This document shows, one piece after another, positions 1-52,400 of a DNA stretch of 64,000 bases. A program made the position numbers and the translations under genes. The stretch's first letter is position 1; each line of letters starts with the position of its first letter. Under the pieces are notes generated by a model, which saw only the letters and a program-made list of their open reading frames with translations, was not told the DNA's origin and ran no database searches. The DNA comes from Cliona cf. orientalis. Lineage: Eukaryota > Porifera > Demospongiae > Clionaida > Clionaidae. The DNA lies in assembly GCA_963930775.1 (NCBI GenBank), contig OZ005692.1:10025029-10089028 (forward strand), given 5' to 3'.

Positions 1-919
1 CGAGTATATAATCATAGTAATAATATAGATTAACCTTGTCCCCAGGCTCCCCTCAAGTTCTCAATGTTTCATTGAGAACTTGAGTCATTGATCAGACTCA
101 CAAAGACTCAAAATTTATAATAGTAGTTAGTTGCATGCTGGTTCTCTTACGATATGTAGCATAAGGAGCAATTGAAAGGACACTTGTGCAGAATTCTGGC
201 CTGCGACACTCCTCAGTCATCTGAACCACAGCTACTGTCACATAAACAACTGCGAGCACTGTTACAGTATGAGACTTCATGAATGTAGCTAACACTGTCA
301 GAATTATTGTCTAAGGTTTATGGATCTAGCTAGATAATTATTATACTAGCTCTTGACCTAGCTAGCTACTTACTAAATCATCTTATAGCTATGCATGCAT
401 GATCACTTTTGGTAGCTCTTAGCTACTAGCTATCATAGGGTGGTGTTGCTTGAAGTGGCTGGATGATTGTATGAGCAGTTGAAACCAATGCAATGCAATT
501 CAGGGCCCACCACAGCACTTCTATACAAATTCCAACTATAAATTTGTGTCGCTATGGACTGTGCAGTAGCTATATAGCTAAAATTATCATACAGTAAGCA
601 TACAGAGGTGCAATGCAGTCAGTTGACCCATGCAAGAATCTATTATAGATAATATTATGCTAAAGTACAAGAGCAATAACAAATTAATTAGCCATACAAA
701 TCTAATTTAACAGGTAGTAAGCTAGTAATAGACTAACATTAACAATGAGTTATGACAGCTGAAGAAGGGATAAAATAAATTATGCGACTGTATAGAAAGT
801 AGCTAGACATCATGCATGAAGCTGATGGCTCCTTTAATTTCAGCAAAGGCTGGTAGTGTTCACGCATGCGCAGTCCACAGCGGCCGGTACGCGACTATAT
901 CGGGTAAAGATCATCACTT
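1..919. other. Intergenic, AT-rich, no supported gene
   Basis: No exon with convincing splice sites or a recognisable protein was found here. The stretch has many short palindromic words (such as agctagctagct and tgcatgca) and AT-rich runs. A 65-codon minus-strand frame at 98-295 has a hydrophobic start, but no other support. Confidence 0.5.
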
Positions 920-1354
920 TCATACGATGTCTTCAGCTTTCGTTGGTTGTTGAGTCACGATCACCACAGTGCGCTTAGTCTTATCGTGATCGTGATCTGG
1001 CTGTGCCTCAGAGTCACTAGCTGGTTGACACTGAGTACAGCTACATGAAACGTTCGAACAGTAATAACAGACGCCACATAGTAGGATGACGAGACACGTA
1101 AGGCAGAAACTGCGCATCGCGTAGAGACAGGACACGAAAGTCATCCAAAGGGCGCGCGGGAACAGACACCAGCAGCTGAGACACCAACACAGGCAGTTCC
1201 ACGCCAGTCCCGACTGGCGCTGGTTATCGTATTCTCCGTCACCCGAGCCGAAGTCACAGTTTCGCTGACTTCTACACAAGTATCGCCATTCATTGGTACA
1301 TTCTGTATACTTCTCTTTAATCTCTTCGTCGTCTTCGCAACCGCACAACTCCAT
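920..1354 (-). CDS. Small cysteine-rich membrane protein, family unknown
   Basis: This single uninterrupted frame of 144 codons starts at an ATG whose complement lies at 1352-1354 and stops at 920-922. The N-terminal third is acidic and polar with scattered cysteines (for example ELCGCEDDEE). Residues about 50-105 are very rich in Cys, Trp and Leu and contain one or two hydrophobic stretches (around CLTCLVILLCGVCYYC) that look like membrane segments. The C-terminus is polar and charged (PDHDHDKTKR). About 20 cysteines in 144 residues is unlike random frames nearby. No family is recognised. It could be a palmitoylated or disulfide-rich one-pass membrane protein, or one exon of a longer gene. 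It lies downstream of the dystrophin stop on the same strand, with about 430 bp between. Confidence 0.5.
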   Translation of the reverse strand: MELCGCEDDEEIKEKYTECTNEWRYLCRSQRNCDFGSGDGEYDNQRQSGLAWNCLCWCLSCWCLFPRALWMTFVSCLYAMRSFCLTCLVILLCGVCYYCSNVSCSCTQCQPASDSEAQPDHDHDKTKRTVVIVTQQPTKAEDIV

Positions 1355-1785
1355 ATTACTATAGCTGTCCTTCAGATTAAGTCTGTGATCAATTTTTCAT
1401 TAGCTAGTGTATACTATTATTACAATAGATAGACGCTATCTTGACACGAACCATTGAGAACTATTATGACATTATAATATAATCGTGAATAATATGCTGC
1501 GTAATTGTGATAGGTTAAGTCCCGCGGCCCGGGCTTCGGAAATGATGGATCAATAATTATCGCTATAAAACTTCCGCGTGGCATTCCAAGGTTCTTCATT
1601 AATCATTAAAAAATTTTTTTGTGCAATAATAATTATTATAACACATTGCTAAGCTTATAGATACAGTAATCATGACATAAAATAAATATGAACTCAACAA
1701 TTTTCACACAAAAATTAATACAGATCTATTAAAAATTTTTTGTCTTTAATAATAACTAGTGCTTACAGCAGTGATAAAATTCACC
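1355..1785. other. Spacer between dystrophin stop and the Cys-rich gene
   Basis: AT-rich DNA with no coding signal. It should hold the dystrophin 3' UTR and the promoter of the 920-1354 gene. A GC-rich patch (cccgcggcccggg) sits near 1520. Confidence 0.5.
1745..1750 (-). terminator. Possible poly(A) signal of dystrophin (ATTAAA)
   Basis: ATTAAA on the minus strand, about 35 bases after the dystrophin stop codon. It is a common variant poly(A) signal, but its short distance from the stop and the AT-rich surroundings make it tentative. Confidence 0.25.
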
Positions 1786-41799
<40,014 letters not shown>

Positions 41800-41867
41800 C
41801 TAAAGTGAGTGTGTGTATTTGTATAGTGGATTAAGTTCATATTCACATAGCATAATAATACGTATAC

Positions 41868-42082
41868 AGTCGAACCTCCAAACAAAGGACACTTTGGGGA
41901 CAATATAAATTCAGCTGTTTTGTCCCTTATAGAGAGGTTGTCCTCTTCTCGGAGGTTCTCAATGAGTATATAAGCTATAGGAAATAGTAGCGTTTTTGGG
42001 ACCCCAAACAGTGGTCCCTATAGATAGGTTTAACATACAGTGTCCCTTTCTTGGCGGGTCCTTCATTAGAGGTTCAACTGTA
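41868..42082. mobile_element. Foldback element with cagtcgaacctc ends
   Basis: Left tacagtcgaacctccaaac and right gaggttcaactgta pair as inverted ends. The ends are flanked by TA. Ends of the type CAGT-N-GAACCTC with TA targets are known from pogo/Tc1-like non-autonomous elements. There is no coding capacity. Confidence 0.55.
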
Positions 42083-43489
42083 TTATCATTAAATTTTACA
42101 AATGCGCCATACAAGTTTGTTATTGAAAATAAATGGCCATACTTCCTCCTTTGATACTACAAATATTTTCACCTCTTTCCAGCTCTCTCTCTCTCTTTTA
42201 GAGAGAGAGAGACCCCTGGCCAGATGCTATACATTGTAAAATCCAATGTTTAGTACACGTCATTCCAAACAAGGAAGTAGGTATGAATGGCCGCTGCTAT
42301 AGACGACGTTAATTCACAGTGATCTTGTTACCGCGGCAATGGTGAAATTTAACACTATGATATGCCCATATGCATGCAATACACATGTACATACCTCAGG
42401 CAACAATTTGAAAATGTATGCGCATGTGTACGTATACTATAATAATATTAGCATGTAATGTAGAGTACTATGTGACATTGTATAAAATTAATGTGCATGT
42501 GCATTTTTCAATCATTCACGTGCACAGTGTCTCACACACGCATCATCGGGATTAATTACAAGCAACATTGCTCATCCCATCAGCCTAGAGATACTCCCTA
42601 AATATCACTCGACAAATTGTTTTGGATTTGGACCCGAGCTTACGACTGTATGATATCCGTGAGACCCTCCCACTAGTTACTTAATTAATAGGGATAACCC
42701 CAATAATTAATTACTGTAATTCAAGCGCCCACTGTTTATAACAGCAAACAACGCTCGGAACGGTAAACGATGCATGGTTTGCTACTACCTGTACCGGCAG
42801 CTGAAGGCCGAATACCTACAGCTTTTCATTTGGGAATTTGGTGCTTATTCACTTGCCACTCCCACCCACACACACACACATACATGTACATACATACGGT
42901 GACCACAATCTATAGAGTTCTAGCATATTAATTATGCACTACAACGTAATCAGCGGTTTACTTAAACTTAAAGGATCTCGGAATGATCATGGCCGATTCT
43001 GCTGGAGCAACTCTATGATATCACACAAAGGGCAGAGGAATTGCAAGAATGCTTACATCCCATAAGCCCCCAATTCCCAAATCATCCAATCATCTAAGAT
43101 CTATGGGAGAATACTGCATGAACAATGATTACTGTAACATCGATCACCCTGGGCAAAGATTGTAAGCGCAGAGATTGTATTCTAATGGAATGAACTTTAG
43201 TTTGACATTGGCAAGTTATGCTGGCATACAGAACTTTACATAAAATTAATAATATACATCTAATTTAAGTAACACCTCTTCATAACGACCCATCTACTTG
43301 ACGTTTGGTAATAATAAATTATCATGTGTCATGGTGGTGTTGTTGGCAATGCCAGTATGACTGTTTGGATGGAATTGTCATACCAATTCCTCAGTTAATG
43401 GTAAAAATTACCCCCAGTTTTTGGTTAATTAATTAGGACATTTGGCGAATTATGAAGGTACAAGGTCATTCACCCCCACTCCTCTCTCA

Positions 43490-43668
<179 letters not shown>

Positions 43669-44479
43669 CCTTCACTGACCATGCTCATAACATTAACGTC
43701 TAACAAACCCCTCAATCTGGTCAATTAGTATCGCTAGGCAACGGCACATGCACACCTGAGTGCTGGACACACCATATAAGGGCATAGGTGTAACATTAGC
43801 CATACAAAAAACGTCACCTACAATATATTCTATAGCAGTAATAATATGTACGTTGCACTAAGTAGTGTCTAGCATTGTATTCAGTCCAAGGCATAATCTA
43901 CATGACTGGACCATCAGCCAAAATAATAAACTACTGTAACATGTGCGATAATTCCATGGTGTTAAATAGACACCTACAGTATATATACACATAATTTAAG
44001 CATACAGTAGACTACAATATGAGGCACATTAGCATACACTATGATGTAGCATATAAAATTATGTCAGAGTTTACGTGTCCTGTCTAGCTCTATAGCAGGT
44101 GGGGGCATCACCCAGAATATTATATTATTATACCCAATACTAAGGTGCATGGTTGACTATTGTTCGAAGAGGCCGCCTCCCATTGGAGGTGGCTGGCCTC
44201 TTGCCAAAGTGAATGGTGCAGTACTTGCATATTGTAGGGGAGGGAAAGCGGCAGTGATGTAATTATTACATCATTGTATACGCATAGTACATGTGTATGT
44301 GTGTATATACGTATGTGATGTGAGTTTTTGAATGTGTGTGTCATGTCATGTTTGTGTGCGTTTCTACGGCTTTGTGATTGTTAGCTTGTAAATGTCTTGA
44401 TAAGGGCTTGTTGAAAGATTGTAGAAGTCTTGTTAGATATGAACAAGCTGAGCAAATAACAGATCGAGGGCTCTCTGTC

Positions 44480-44528
44480 CCCCCCTCTCTCTCCCTCACT
44501 GCCTCCCTCTCTCTCTCTCTCTCTCTCT

Positions 44529-44559
<31 letters not shown>

Positions 44560-44665
44560 CCTCTCTCCCTCTCTCTCCCTCTCCCTCCCTCACTCTCTCT
44601 CTCTCTCCCTCTCCCTCCCTCTCTCTCCCTCCCTCTCTCTCTCTCTCTCTCCCTCAATCACTGCC
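44480..44665. repeat. CT/CCCT pyrimidine tract
   Basis: Impure (CT)n and (CCCT)n blocks. Confidence 0.9.
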
Positions 44666-45369
44666 TCCCTCATAACACAATGGCTGGTGGCATGCAACAA
44701 CTTGCTAACATGAGAACGTACTCTGCTATAAAAACATTTAAACATGTCGTAAGTAAAAGGCACCAATTACAGGCTACACACATGTATACACACACTCACA
44801 AACAAACATATACACATTAATTTTGCATAATAATATCATTAGTAACACAAAGAGGCTTACAATGTCATGTGTTTTGGCAGGTATACATATTGGGGGGCTA
44901 GAGTAAATCCATTCGGTTATTACTAGTGGAGCAAGCAGTTTCTCCCAAAACCGTTCAGTGTACACTGTCAAAAAGTTGTAATAATAAACAAGCTAGCTTG
45001 GTGCTGTTGTCCACTTGGGCTATTTGTAAAAAATCACATCTGAGTCAACTTATGTGAGATAGCCAACACGATCAAGGTACGTATCTCATCAAGTTATCAG
45101 CTATTATTGAAAACTTGACAGCCGACTTTCATGATCAACCCCTGAGTATAAACCTATAATACGTATATTATAGTTTCTTATCATGGTATTAGCTGATACA
45201 GGATAAAAAGTTGGCCACATGTGGTGATCATTCAGAAAATAACACATCTATCAAAGCTTGATACGTACTATAATAATAATAGGTGCTTGGCTCAATAGTT
45301 GTAAGTAGTCAACTAGTTTCAGAATAGTGGAATCAAACTTGAAGGAAAGGCTTACTATTATTGTAATAA

Positions 45370-45578
<209 letters not shown>

Positions 45579-45747
45579 TATTTACCACAAATCAGTGATG
45601 GTTTGACCACACGAATACTTGTGGGATCTGCAGATGACTAAATTAGGGAGTTGGCCATTCAATGGAACACTGACTCTACACACCTGTGGAATCATGCATG
45701 CTACATGTGGCTGGGGTAAGGTAATCTAACAGTTAACCATCGATGTA

Positions 45748-45750
<3 letters not shown>

Positions 45751-45790
<40 letters not shown>
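45751..45790. repeat. (AC)n microsatellite
   Basis: About 20 AC units. Confidence 0.95.
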
Positions 45791-45795
<5 letters not shown>

Positions 45796-46038
45796 TATAA
45801 TATGCTTGTACACATGTCTACACATCTAAAATACATGCACTCTTAATTGTAAGAAGAAGAACATAATGAGATTCCTTTACCGCATCCGTGATTCTCAAAA
45901 TCATGACCATTTAATGGCTTTGTTTACAACTACGATAGCAACACTCTTGTCTTCACACGTGCATATGAAGATGTACATGTATGCATGATATTAGTGAGGC
46001 TGGTATGGCTTTATTATACAGCTTCTTTGATATACATA

Positions 46039-46224
<186 letters not shown>

Positions 46225-47006
46225 CCTCTTCTGAAACACCGTAATGAATATTTATTGCACCAAAGCAGTGTGCCATTAGTGCTAATCTTCTGCTAATAAC
46301 AGTCTACACTGGTATGGGCTCAGCAGCTAATTAAAACTGGCCTATAGTACTCACAGGCCACTGCATGGTGCACTGGCGTAAATTGGAGCCAATAATATAA
46401 CAACATCAATTATGGCCTTGTCAACAATGCTGGGTCTCTAGACGCTACAAATCTATCATACTAATGCACATGCACGCACTCTCAAAATATACACATTCAC
46501 ATAATATAATATCACCTACATTCTCGTACAGCATTGAGAGCAACCTTCACGGACTTAAAAGATAATAGCAGGGGCAACCCTTCACTTTATGTAATTAATA
46601 CTCTTGTTGCCACATACATGTACGGGCACGCTCATAATTACTATAGTGGTCGATGTGAAATACTAGAGGGCTGAGGTATGGGGACAATCCAAATACCACG
46701 ATAAAGGGAGTATAATATTTCAGGTCAACAGATCTGTGGTAAATGTACTATCATACGTCACATAATTATCATTGGAGTGATAACCACAAGTCTTAGACCA
46801 CTATCCAGCTCCCAGGCTGCAGTGTATGTATGCTATCCAGCATTCAACATTGAGGAATGGGAGCAGGGATAACCTCTGTAATTATGGAATACTTGATGAT
46901 GGTGCGTATGCATAGTCTAGTAGACAAGGAATAGTTGTGTTGGTATTTGAAACATAGTACAATCACATTATTCTGTTTATGTTTCTCTGCATACCAGAGA
47001 AACATG

Positions 47007-47043
<37 letters not shown>

Positions 47044-47521
47044 AGAGGGAGAGAGAGAGGGGGGGGGGGGGGGAGAGACTCATGCAGACAGCATCCACAC
47101 ATCTACTATACATTGGCTTATTGTATAATTATTATTAATATCTAAGTGAATATTATACAGTTGAGCAGCAGCAGCTGGCTGCCTCCCGCGGCTGGCCCAT
47201 CAATCTTGAGTGGGGTGGGCGACAGCCACACATAAAAGAGCGACATTGACACAACGCCAAATTAGACGTAACCTTTTGACAGGACTAAAGTGGTGGGGTG
47301 TAGAGAGGCACATAATCTAATAGCAAATACATTATGTCACAGTGGACACATGGTTTACATTCTAGGATTGTGCATGGAAAATTATTCTCGCCAGGATGCC
47401 AGTTATGTACATCTTTATTTGTAGCTCTCTCTCTCTCTCTCTCTCTTTCTCTCCCTCTCCTATGATCACCATGCGTGCGTTGACACACCACAAACATGCA
47501 TATGCACACACATAAAGCACC

Positions 47522-47523
<2 letters not shown>

Positions 47524-47567
<44 letters not shown>

Positions 47568-47580
47568 ACACACACACATA
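47524..47580. repeat. (CA)n microsatellite
   Basis: About 25 CA units with one gta interruption. It is flanked on both sides by a duplicated cacccagcacacac. Confidence 0.9.
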
Positions 47581-47967
47581 GCACCCAGCACACACGTCAT
47601 TATTACAAATGCACACAGCAAACCTCCATTGTTCTCAGATGCAATATAAACTACGTGCTAAGTAGTAAACACAAAAGACCCCATCCGAGAAATTTACCCA
47701 CAAATTGACCATTCTAACCCTCATACCTAGCCCACTGCCCAGCTCATGAATTTATGCGCGCGCTAAGAGAGGAAGCAGACAACCCCCCTCGAGCGAACAG
47801 CTGCCGCTACAAACAATTCCACAATGCGCTAATTTGTCTAAAACAGACCACTTTGTGCGTAGCTAGCCTAGCACTAGCAAAGCTGATCCCGCTACAAACA
47901 AGTGCGACATCGCTACGTGATCAACGCAAAAGAAATGAAGTTTGTATCAGTTTAATACCGTGCTTAC

Positions 47968-48120
47968 CTTTAGATTTTGCTTCTTTAATACAGAATCTCT
48001 TTGAACTCGGTAGGTAGCTCAATCGCTAGCAGGCGGATCAGCTTGTAGGTCATGTAGGTCTTGAGATCGAGAGTAGGCGGTGCCAGCTCCCTAATTACAT
48101 TGGACACGCCCCCTCATCTG
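47968..48120 (-). other. Possible first, largely untranslated exon of dystrophin
   Basis: On the minus strand a good donor (ctaaag|gtaagc) ends at 47968. Upstream sequence contains a short frame starting MTYKLIRLLAIELP and ending TAA before the donor, so it would be 5' UTR with an upstream ORF. It lies about 45-60 bp from the divergent Pcc1 gene, as expected of a shared promoter. The link to the exon at 41799 is inferred only from position and strand. Confidence 0.3.
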
Positions 48121-48163
48121 GGACGTACGCATTGCTATGTCGACCATTACCTAACGTAAGACC
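48121..48163. promoter_or_regulatory. Candidate bidirectional promoter
   Basis: A short interval between the Pcc1 ATG (48164, plus strand) and the minus-strand donor-bearing exon. No TATA box is seen. Confidence 0.35.
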
Positions 48164-48756
48164 ATGGACGAAACTAAGACACTCGATCTGTAAGTCTAAC
48201 TCAGTCTAGCGACTTGGATGTTTTGTGTGATGATATTTATGTGTGTACAGTGAGCTTAGAGTTCCGTTTGAGACCGGTTTCCAAGCTGAGGTGGCCTACA
48301 ACACGCTAGTCGTGGATCCAGAGCCACGGAGGTCAGAGGTCAAGAAGACGCTGCGAGTCGATGGAAGCGTACTTCACGTGTAAGTACTACCATAATACGA
48401 CACTGACTAGCGATTTGCAAAATTTGCTATGCAAAATTAATAGCCACATACGGTACTAAAAACGCGTTTTGGGGGTGCTAAAGTTGGGCGATTTTGACAC
48501 CGAAATGGTACAGGGTCGACAATTATGTTCTGCTAGCACAATCCGCAGATATATCAAACGTACCCGCAAAAATTTATGACATTCAGTTTTAAGGCACAGT
48601 AGATGGATTTTAATCTGTGGGTGTTATACATAATTCCATAGGTCATTCTCTGCGAGAGAGGCCAGGATGTTGCGTGTTGCAGTGGGGTCTTTTTTCGACT
48701 ATCTCGCTCTAGTAACGGACACGATCCGGGAGTTTGGTGGACAAGAAAGAACATAA
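48164..48756 (+). CDS. Pcc1 / LAGE3, KEOPS (EKC) complex subunit
   Basis: Three exons: 48164-48189, 48251-48379, 48642-48756. Both introns are GT-AG and the phases join cleanly, giving 89 residues. The protein has the Pcc1 signature: ELRVPFETGFQAEVAYNTL, then VDPEPRR and KTLRVDGSVLHVSFSAREAR, and the C-terminal helix MLRVAVGSFFDYLALVTDTI with REFGGQ. Pcc1 is the dimerising small subunit of KEOPS, which makes the t6A modification at position 37 of ANN-decoding tRNAs. The length matches yeast and archaeal forms (80-90 residues) rather than the longer mammalian LAGE3. A poly(A) signal follows at 48838. Confidence 0.93.
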
Positions 48757-48837
48757 AACTAATGTATGATACATTATGAGTAGTGTTAAAGTTATTAAGC
48801 TGCATATTGTAGCCTGTGTATAGTAACTATTATGCGT

Positions 48838-48843
48838 AATAAA
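48838..48843 (+). terminator. Poly(A) signal of Pcc1
   Basis: aataaa 82 bases after the stop. Confidence 0.6.
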
Positions 48844-48905
48844 ATTGTTTACTTGAGTTTCAACTACTAGAGCAACACTTTGGATTAATTACTACTTCAA
48901 AGGTA

Positions 48906-49174
48906 TTAGGTGTCTTCATCATTATTATAGCTTTGAAGACGTGGGTCTTGTGCTTTTCTAGGAGGGTTGTCGTTAAGTATACTACAATAGGCTGCATTTT
49001 CTTCAACTTGTATCTCTGGCCCAATTGCATCGTCTCCTAAAAGATTCAATAATTAACATTATGCTATATTCATACCTTTAGGCTTATGCATATTTCCATA
49101 GGCCATGTTTTCTTGTATAGTTGCGATTGGTACTTCATAGTGGAGGGCTCCTCTTGAGTTATAATAATTACTGA
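48906..49174 (-). CDS. Tyrosine-rich cytoplasmic-tail-like exons (parent gene uncertain)
   Basis: Two minus-strand exons, 49174-49076 and 49036-48906, join at ctaaag|gtatga and cttttag|gagac in matching phase, giving 75 residues ending at TAA. Tyrosine-centred motifs repeat: HYEVPIATI, ENMAYGNMH, ENAAYCSIL and QSYNND. This pattern is typical of receptor tails with SH2/PTB docking sites. The exons lie 234 bp 3' of the Eph-like gene's terminal exon on the same strand and could be alternative last exons of that gene. However, no donor of the right phase was found in its hydrophobic segment, so the link is unproven. The 5' acceptor (actaag at 49175) has a weak pyrimidine tract. Confidence 0.5.
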
Positions 49175-49407
49175 CTTAGTCCTCTTATGGACCAGTAGTA
49201 TTGTAGGCTAGATAGATATTAAACTAAAGAGTCTAGACTCTATACTTTCTTGATCTCAATAATTATTATACAACACATGCTATGTCATGCATACACAGTC
49301 AGTAATCATGTGGTCTGATATAAAGAGTATAGACAAGACCACAAAAAATTTAATGATAATAATAAGGAATTGCTACGTACAGTACTATAGCTACTTGTAG
49401 TAGCAGT

Positions 49408-52400
49408 CTAAGCTACCAGAAATATCAAGACGAATACTGAAGGCACCGTGATGGTTGCCACCAGGACACCTATTGATAGTGCTGCTGAATTTATGCCAGT
49501 CATAGCCGCTGTGGTTTCAGAATTCAACGTCATAGCTAGACTCGTTTCTGAATACAACGTTGTAGAATCAGAATTCATTGTCATAGTTGCTGTGGTTTCA
49601 GAATTCAATGTTGTAGCTGGTGTAGTTTCTAAATTGAACACCATACTAGCTGCTGTGCTTTCTGAGTTCATTGTCGTAGTTGCTGTGATTTCTGAGCATA
49701 ACAATAATTGTAATAATCGTGGTGACCTTCAGCTTTGAATAATATGTGTGCAAAGCAAATCTTCTCCGGAGAAGATTTGCTTTGCACAAATATTCATAAT
49801 AATTACATCCCCAGTATAAATTTACTTTTTTGCGGTTATTAGGTAATTATGTTGTAACCTATGTCGTCATAGCGCTAAAATTCAGAGCCTTTACAGAACA
49901 CTTCTGAGACCTGAAAATCCACAGAATCATATATTAACTTACATACATATCCAGCGAATATATTAAAAGCTGAGTGCTACTTTCTCCGACAAGGAATGCT
50001 GGCCGAACTTCACGCGTTCTCTTGGCTGACGTAATCCTGTGGATAAATAAAGCTAGCCTTGCGCTATTTATAGCACGCGTCATGCCACGACCGATTTGAA
50101 GTTCGGAAGCTGTACTATGCTGTCGAGTTCATCTCCTTTGATTGAAGCATCGAAATTCGAAGTCGAAAGTTGATCTTAGACTCCATCTCTGCGATTGAGG
50201 CCCCGGCATCGATGTGTGTATTGACGACCTTTACCACATGCACCATTAGAACTATGCAGCCACTGGGGATGTGGTCAAGGGTTCATATTATGTTAAACAC
50301 AGCTTATGGGAACTTATATTAAAGGAAGGGGACCCCCTCCGTTTAATACAAGTTCCCATAAGCTATGTGTTCAACTGGAAGTTGCGACTACTATTGACTA
50401 GTAGTTGAGACAAGGATTCCCCCCACAGAAACAATAGGCCTGATTATAATATTTATGATATCATTGGTTTTAATCTCATGCATGAAGTGTTGATCAGATG
50501 CGTATAATAATACCGTGTTTATTCAAATGGAACACAAGCTAAAAAAATTTCAAATTTCACGCGATTTTGAGGTCTACATTAAGATACAATCCTATAGAAC
50601 ACGAATTTTCTTGTGCTAGTTAATAATTAGATCATGCATTTTATTAGCATAAAGCTATAGCCAATAGCCTTGCAATCAGGGTATGGGTGTGCAGGTCAGG
50701 GAACTAAAACTTAAATACTTGTTTCCTTATCAGTATACACTAAGCCCTCACTTATGCCTGATTTATGTGCACGGAGTTAAAAACCTTAAAACCATAAAAG
50801 CTAGTTTTATAAGCAAATATTTCAAGTACTAAGTAGGTCCCATATCAAGGCTTAATTTGGGGCAAAAATGGTCGAATTTTTGTTGATTAAAACCAGTCTT
50901 TGTGGTTTTTAAACTGAATTAAGGTATTTAGCTTCAGATACAAGTCTCCATGGTATACATTGTTTAGGAATTTTTTTTGTGATTTGCAGCCATTATAGAC
51001 TGTTGTTCATAGATTTTAGATGCTTTAGTGGGATTCTAAAGGTTTTAGGAGATCTTAGGATTTTAGAGGTTTTAGTGGGACTTCATGAGACTGATGTTAG
51101 AATTTTTAGTGTGGGATTTTAGGATTTTAGAGGCTTTAGTAGGTTTTAGAGGTTTTAGTAGGTCTCAGCAGGATTTTAGAGGTTTTATTAGGTCTCAGCA
51201 GGATTTTAGTGGTTTTAGTAGGTCTCAGCAGGATTTAGTGGTTTTAGTAGGTCTTAGCAGGATTTTAGAGGTTGTGTAATAGGATTTTAGAGGTTTTATT
51301 AGGTCTCACCGTCTCAGCAGGATTTTATAGAGGTTTTATTAGGTCTCAGCAGGATTTTAGTGGTTTTAGTAGGTCTTTGTAGGATTTGAGGTTATAATAG
51401 GATTTTAGAGGTCTTAGCAGGTTTTAGTAGGTCTCGGCAGGATTTTAGAGGTCACAGCAGGATGTTAAACCAGTCAAGCTTAAACCCATAGACATGCATG
51501 ATTGAGACCTTAGTAGAATGTTGGCGTAGTCAATCCTAGTGATGTTGTGGCCTAATTGCAGTCTAGTCTAATATACGCACAGTGCTTAAAACCATAAAGA
51601 CTAGTTTTATAAGCAAATAATTTAAGTAAGTAGGCCCCATATCAAGCCACATCAGGCAAAAACGAGGGCTTAGCGTATACTGCATCCTTTCCTATGATAC
51701 TATTACTATGTTTAAGCACAAGATCTAATTAGCACAAGAAAATTCACATTCTAGGATTTCTGGCTCCAAAGCTCATAATTACACCATGAATTTCGTCAAG
51801 CAGGATGGTCTTATGGTAAAATCTATGACATTAGCTATAGTGACCAAATTAATAGCTATAATAGCTCATATAATTATTATTAGGAACACAATAAACAATA
51901 GTTATTATATTATTATATTAAAGCTTACGTTCACATGTTTTGTTAGATAGCGAGAAACCAGCACTGCATCTACAGCCAGCATTGGGTACACGATTCCAAA
52001 CGCTTTCACTCAAGCAGATTACACGTGAAACATTTCCATTTTCAGGTTCTGCGTTGGCTACACAACTTGCTGTGACTAGAATCCCTGATTGACCTTCTGC
52101 AGGGGCAAACGTCTCGGGATAGATAATCAAGTCAGCCGTTTGCTGAGGACAGAAGTGATAGAACACTATCAATCGAGTGACCACAATGCAAGTGGCCTCA
52201 TCTTGAATGGCAAAGTAGAAGGAGGAATGATCAGTAGAAAAATTAATTGTGACAGTTTCATTCACTCTTGCTCCATTGGTGACATCTGATGAAACTCTTT
52301 GCACTTGTCGGTAGTTACTGATATTTCTTGCTGCAGTGCCATTCTCTGTAGATGTCTCATAGATGTGTGTATTGAAGGTTTGCTGGCAGTTCAAGGTGAC

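Noticed and set aside
98-295. A 65-codon minus-strand frame with a hydrophobic start
   Set aside because: Short, no homology recognised, no splice or promoter support.
44861-44964. A possible upstream dystrophin exon
   Set aside because: Splice sites and phase are acceptable, but the sequence is unlike spectrin repeats or CH domains and no connecting exon was found. Kept only as a candidate.
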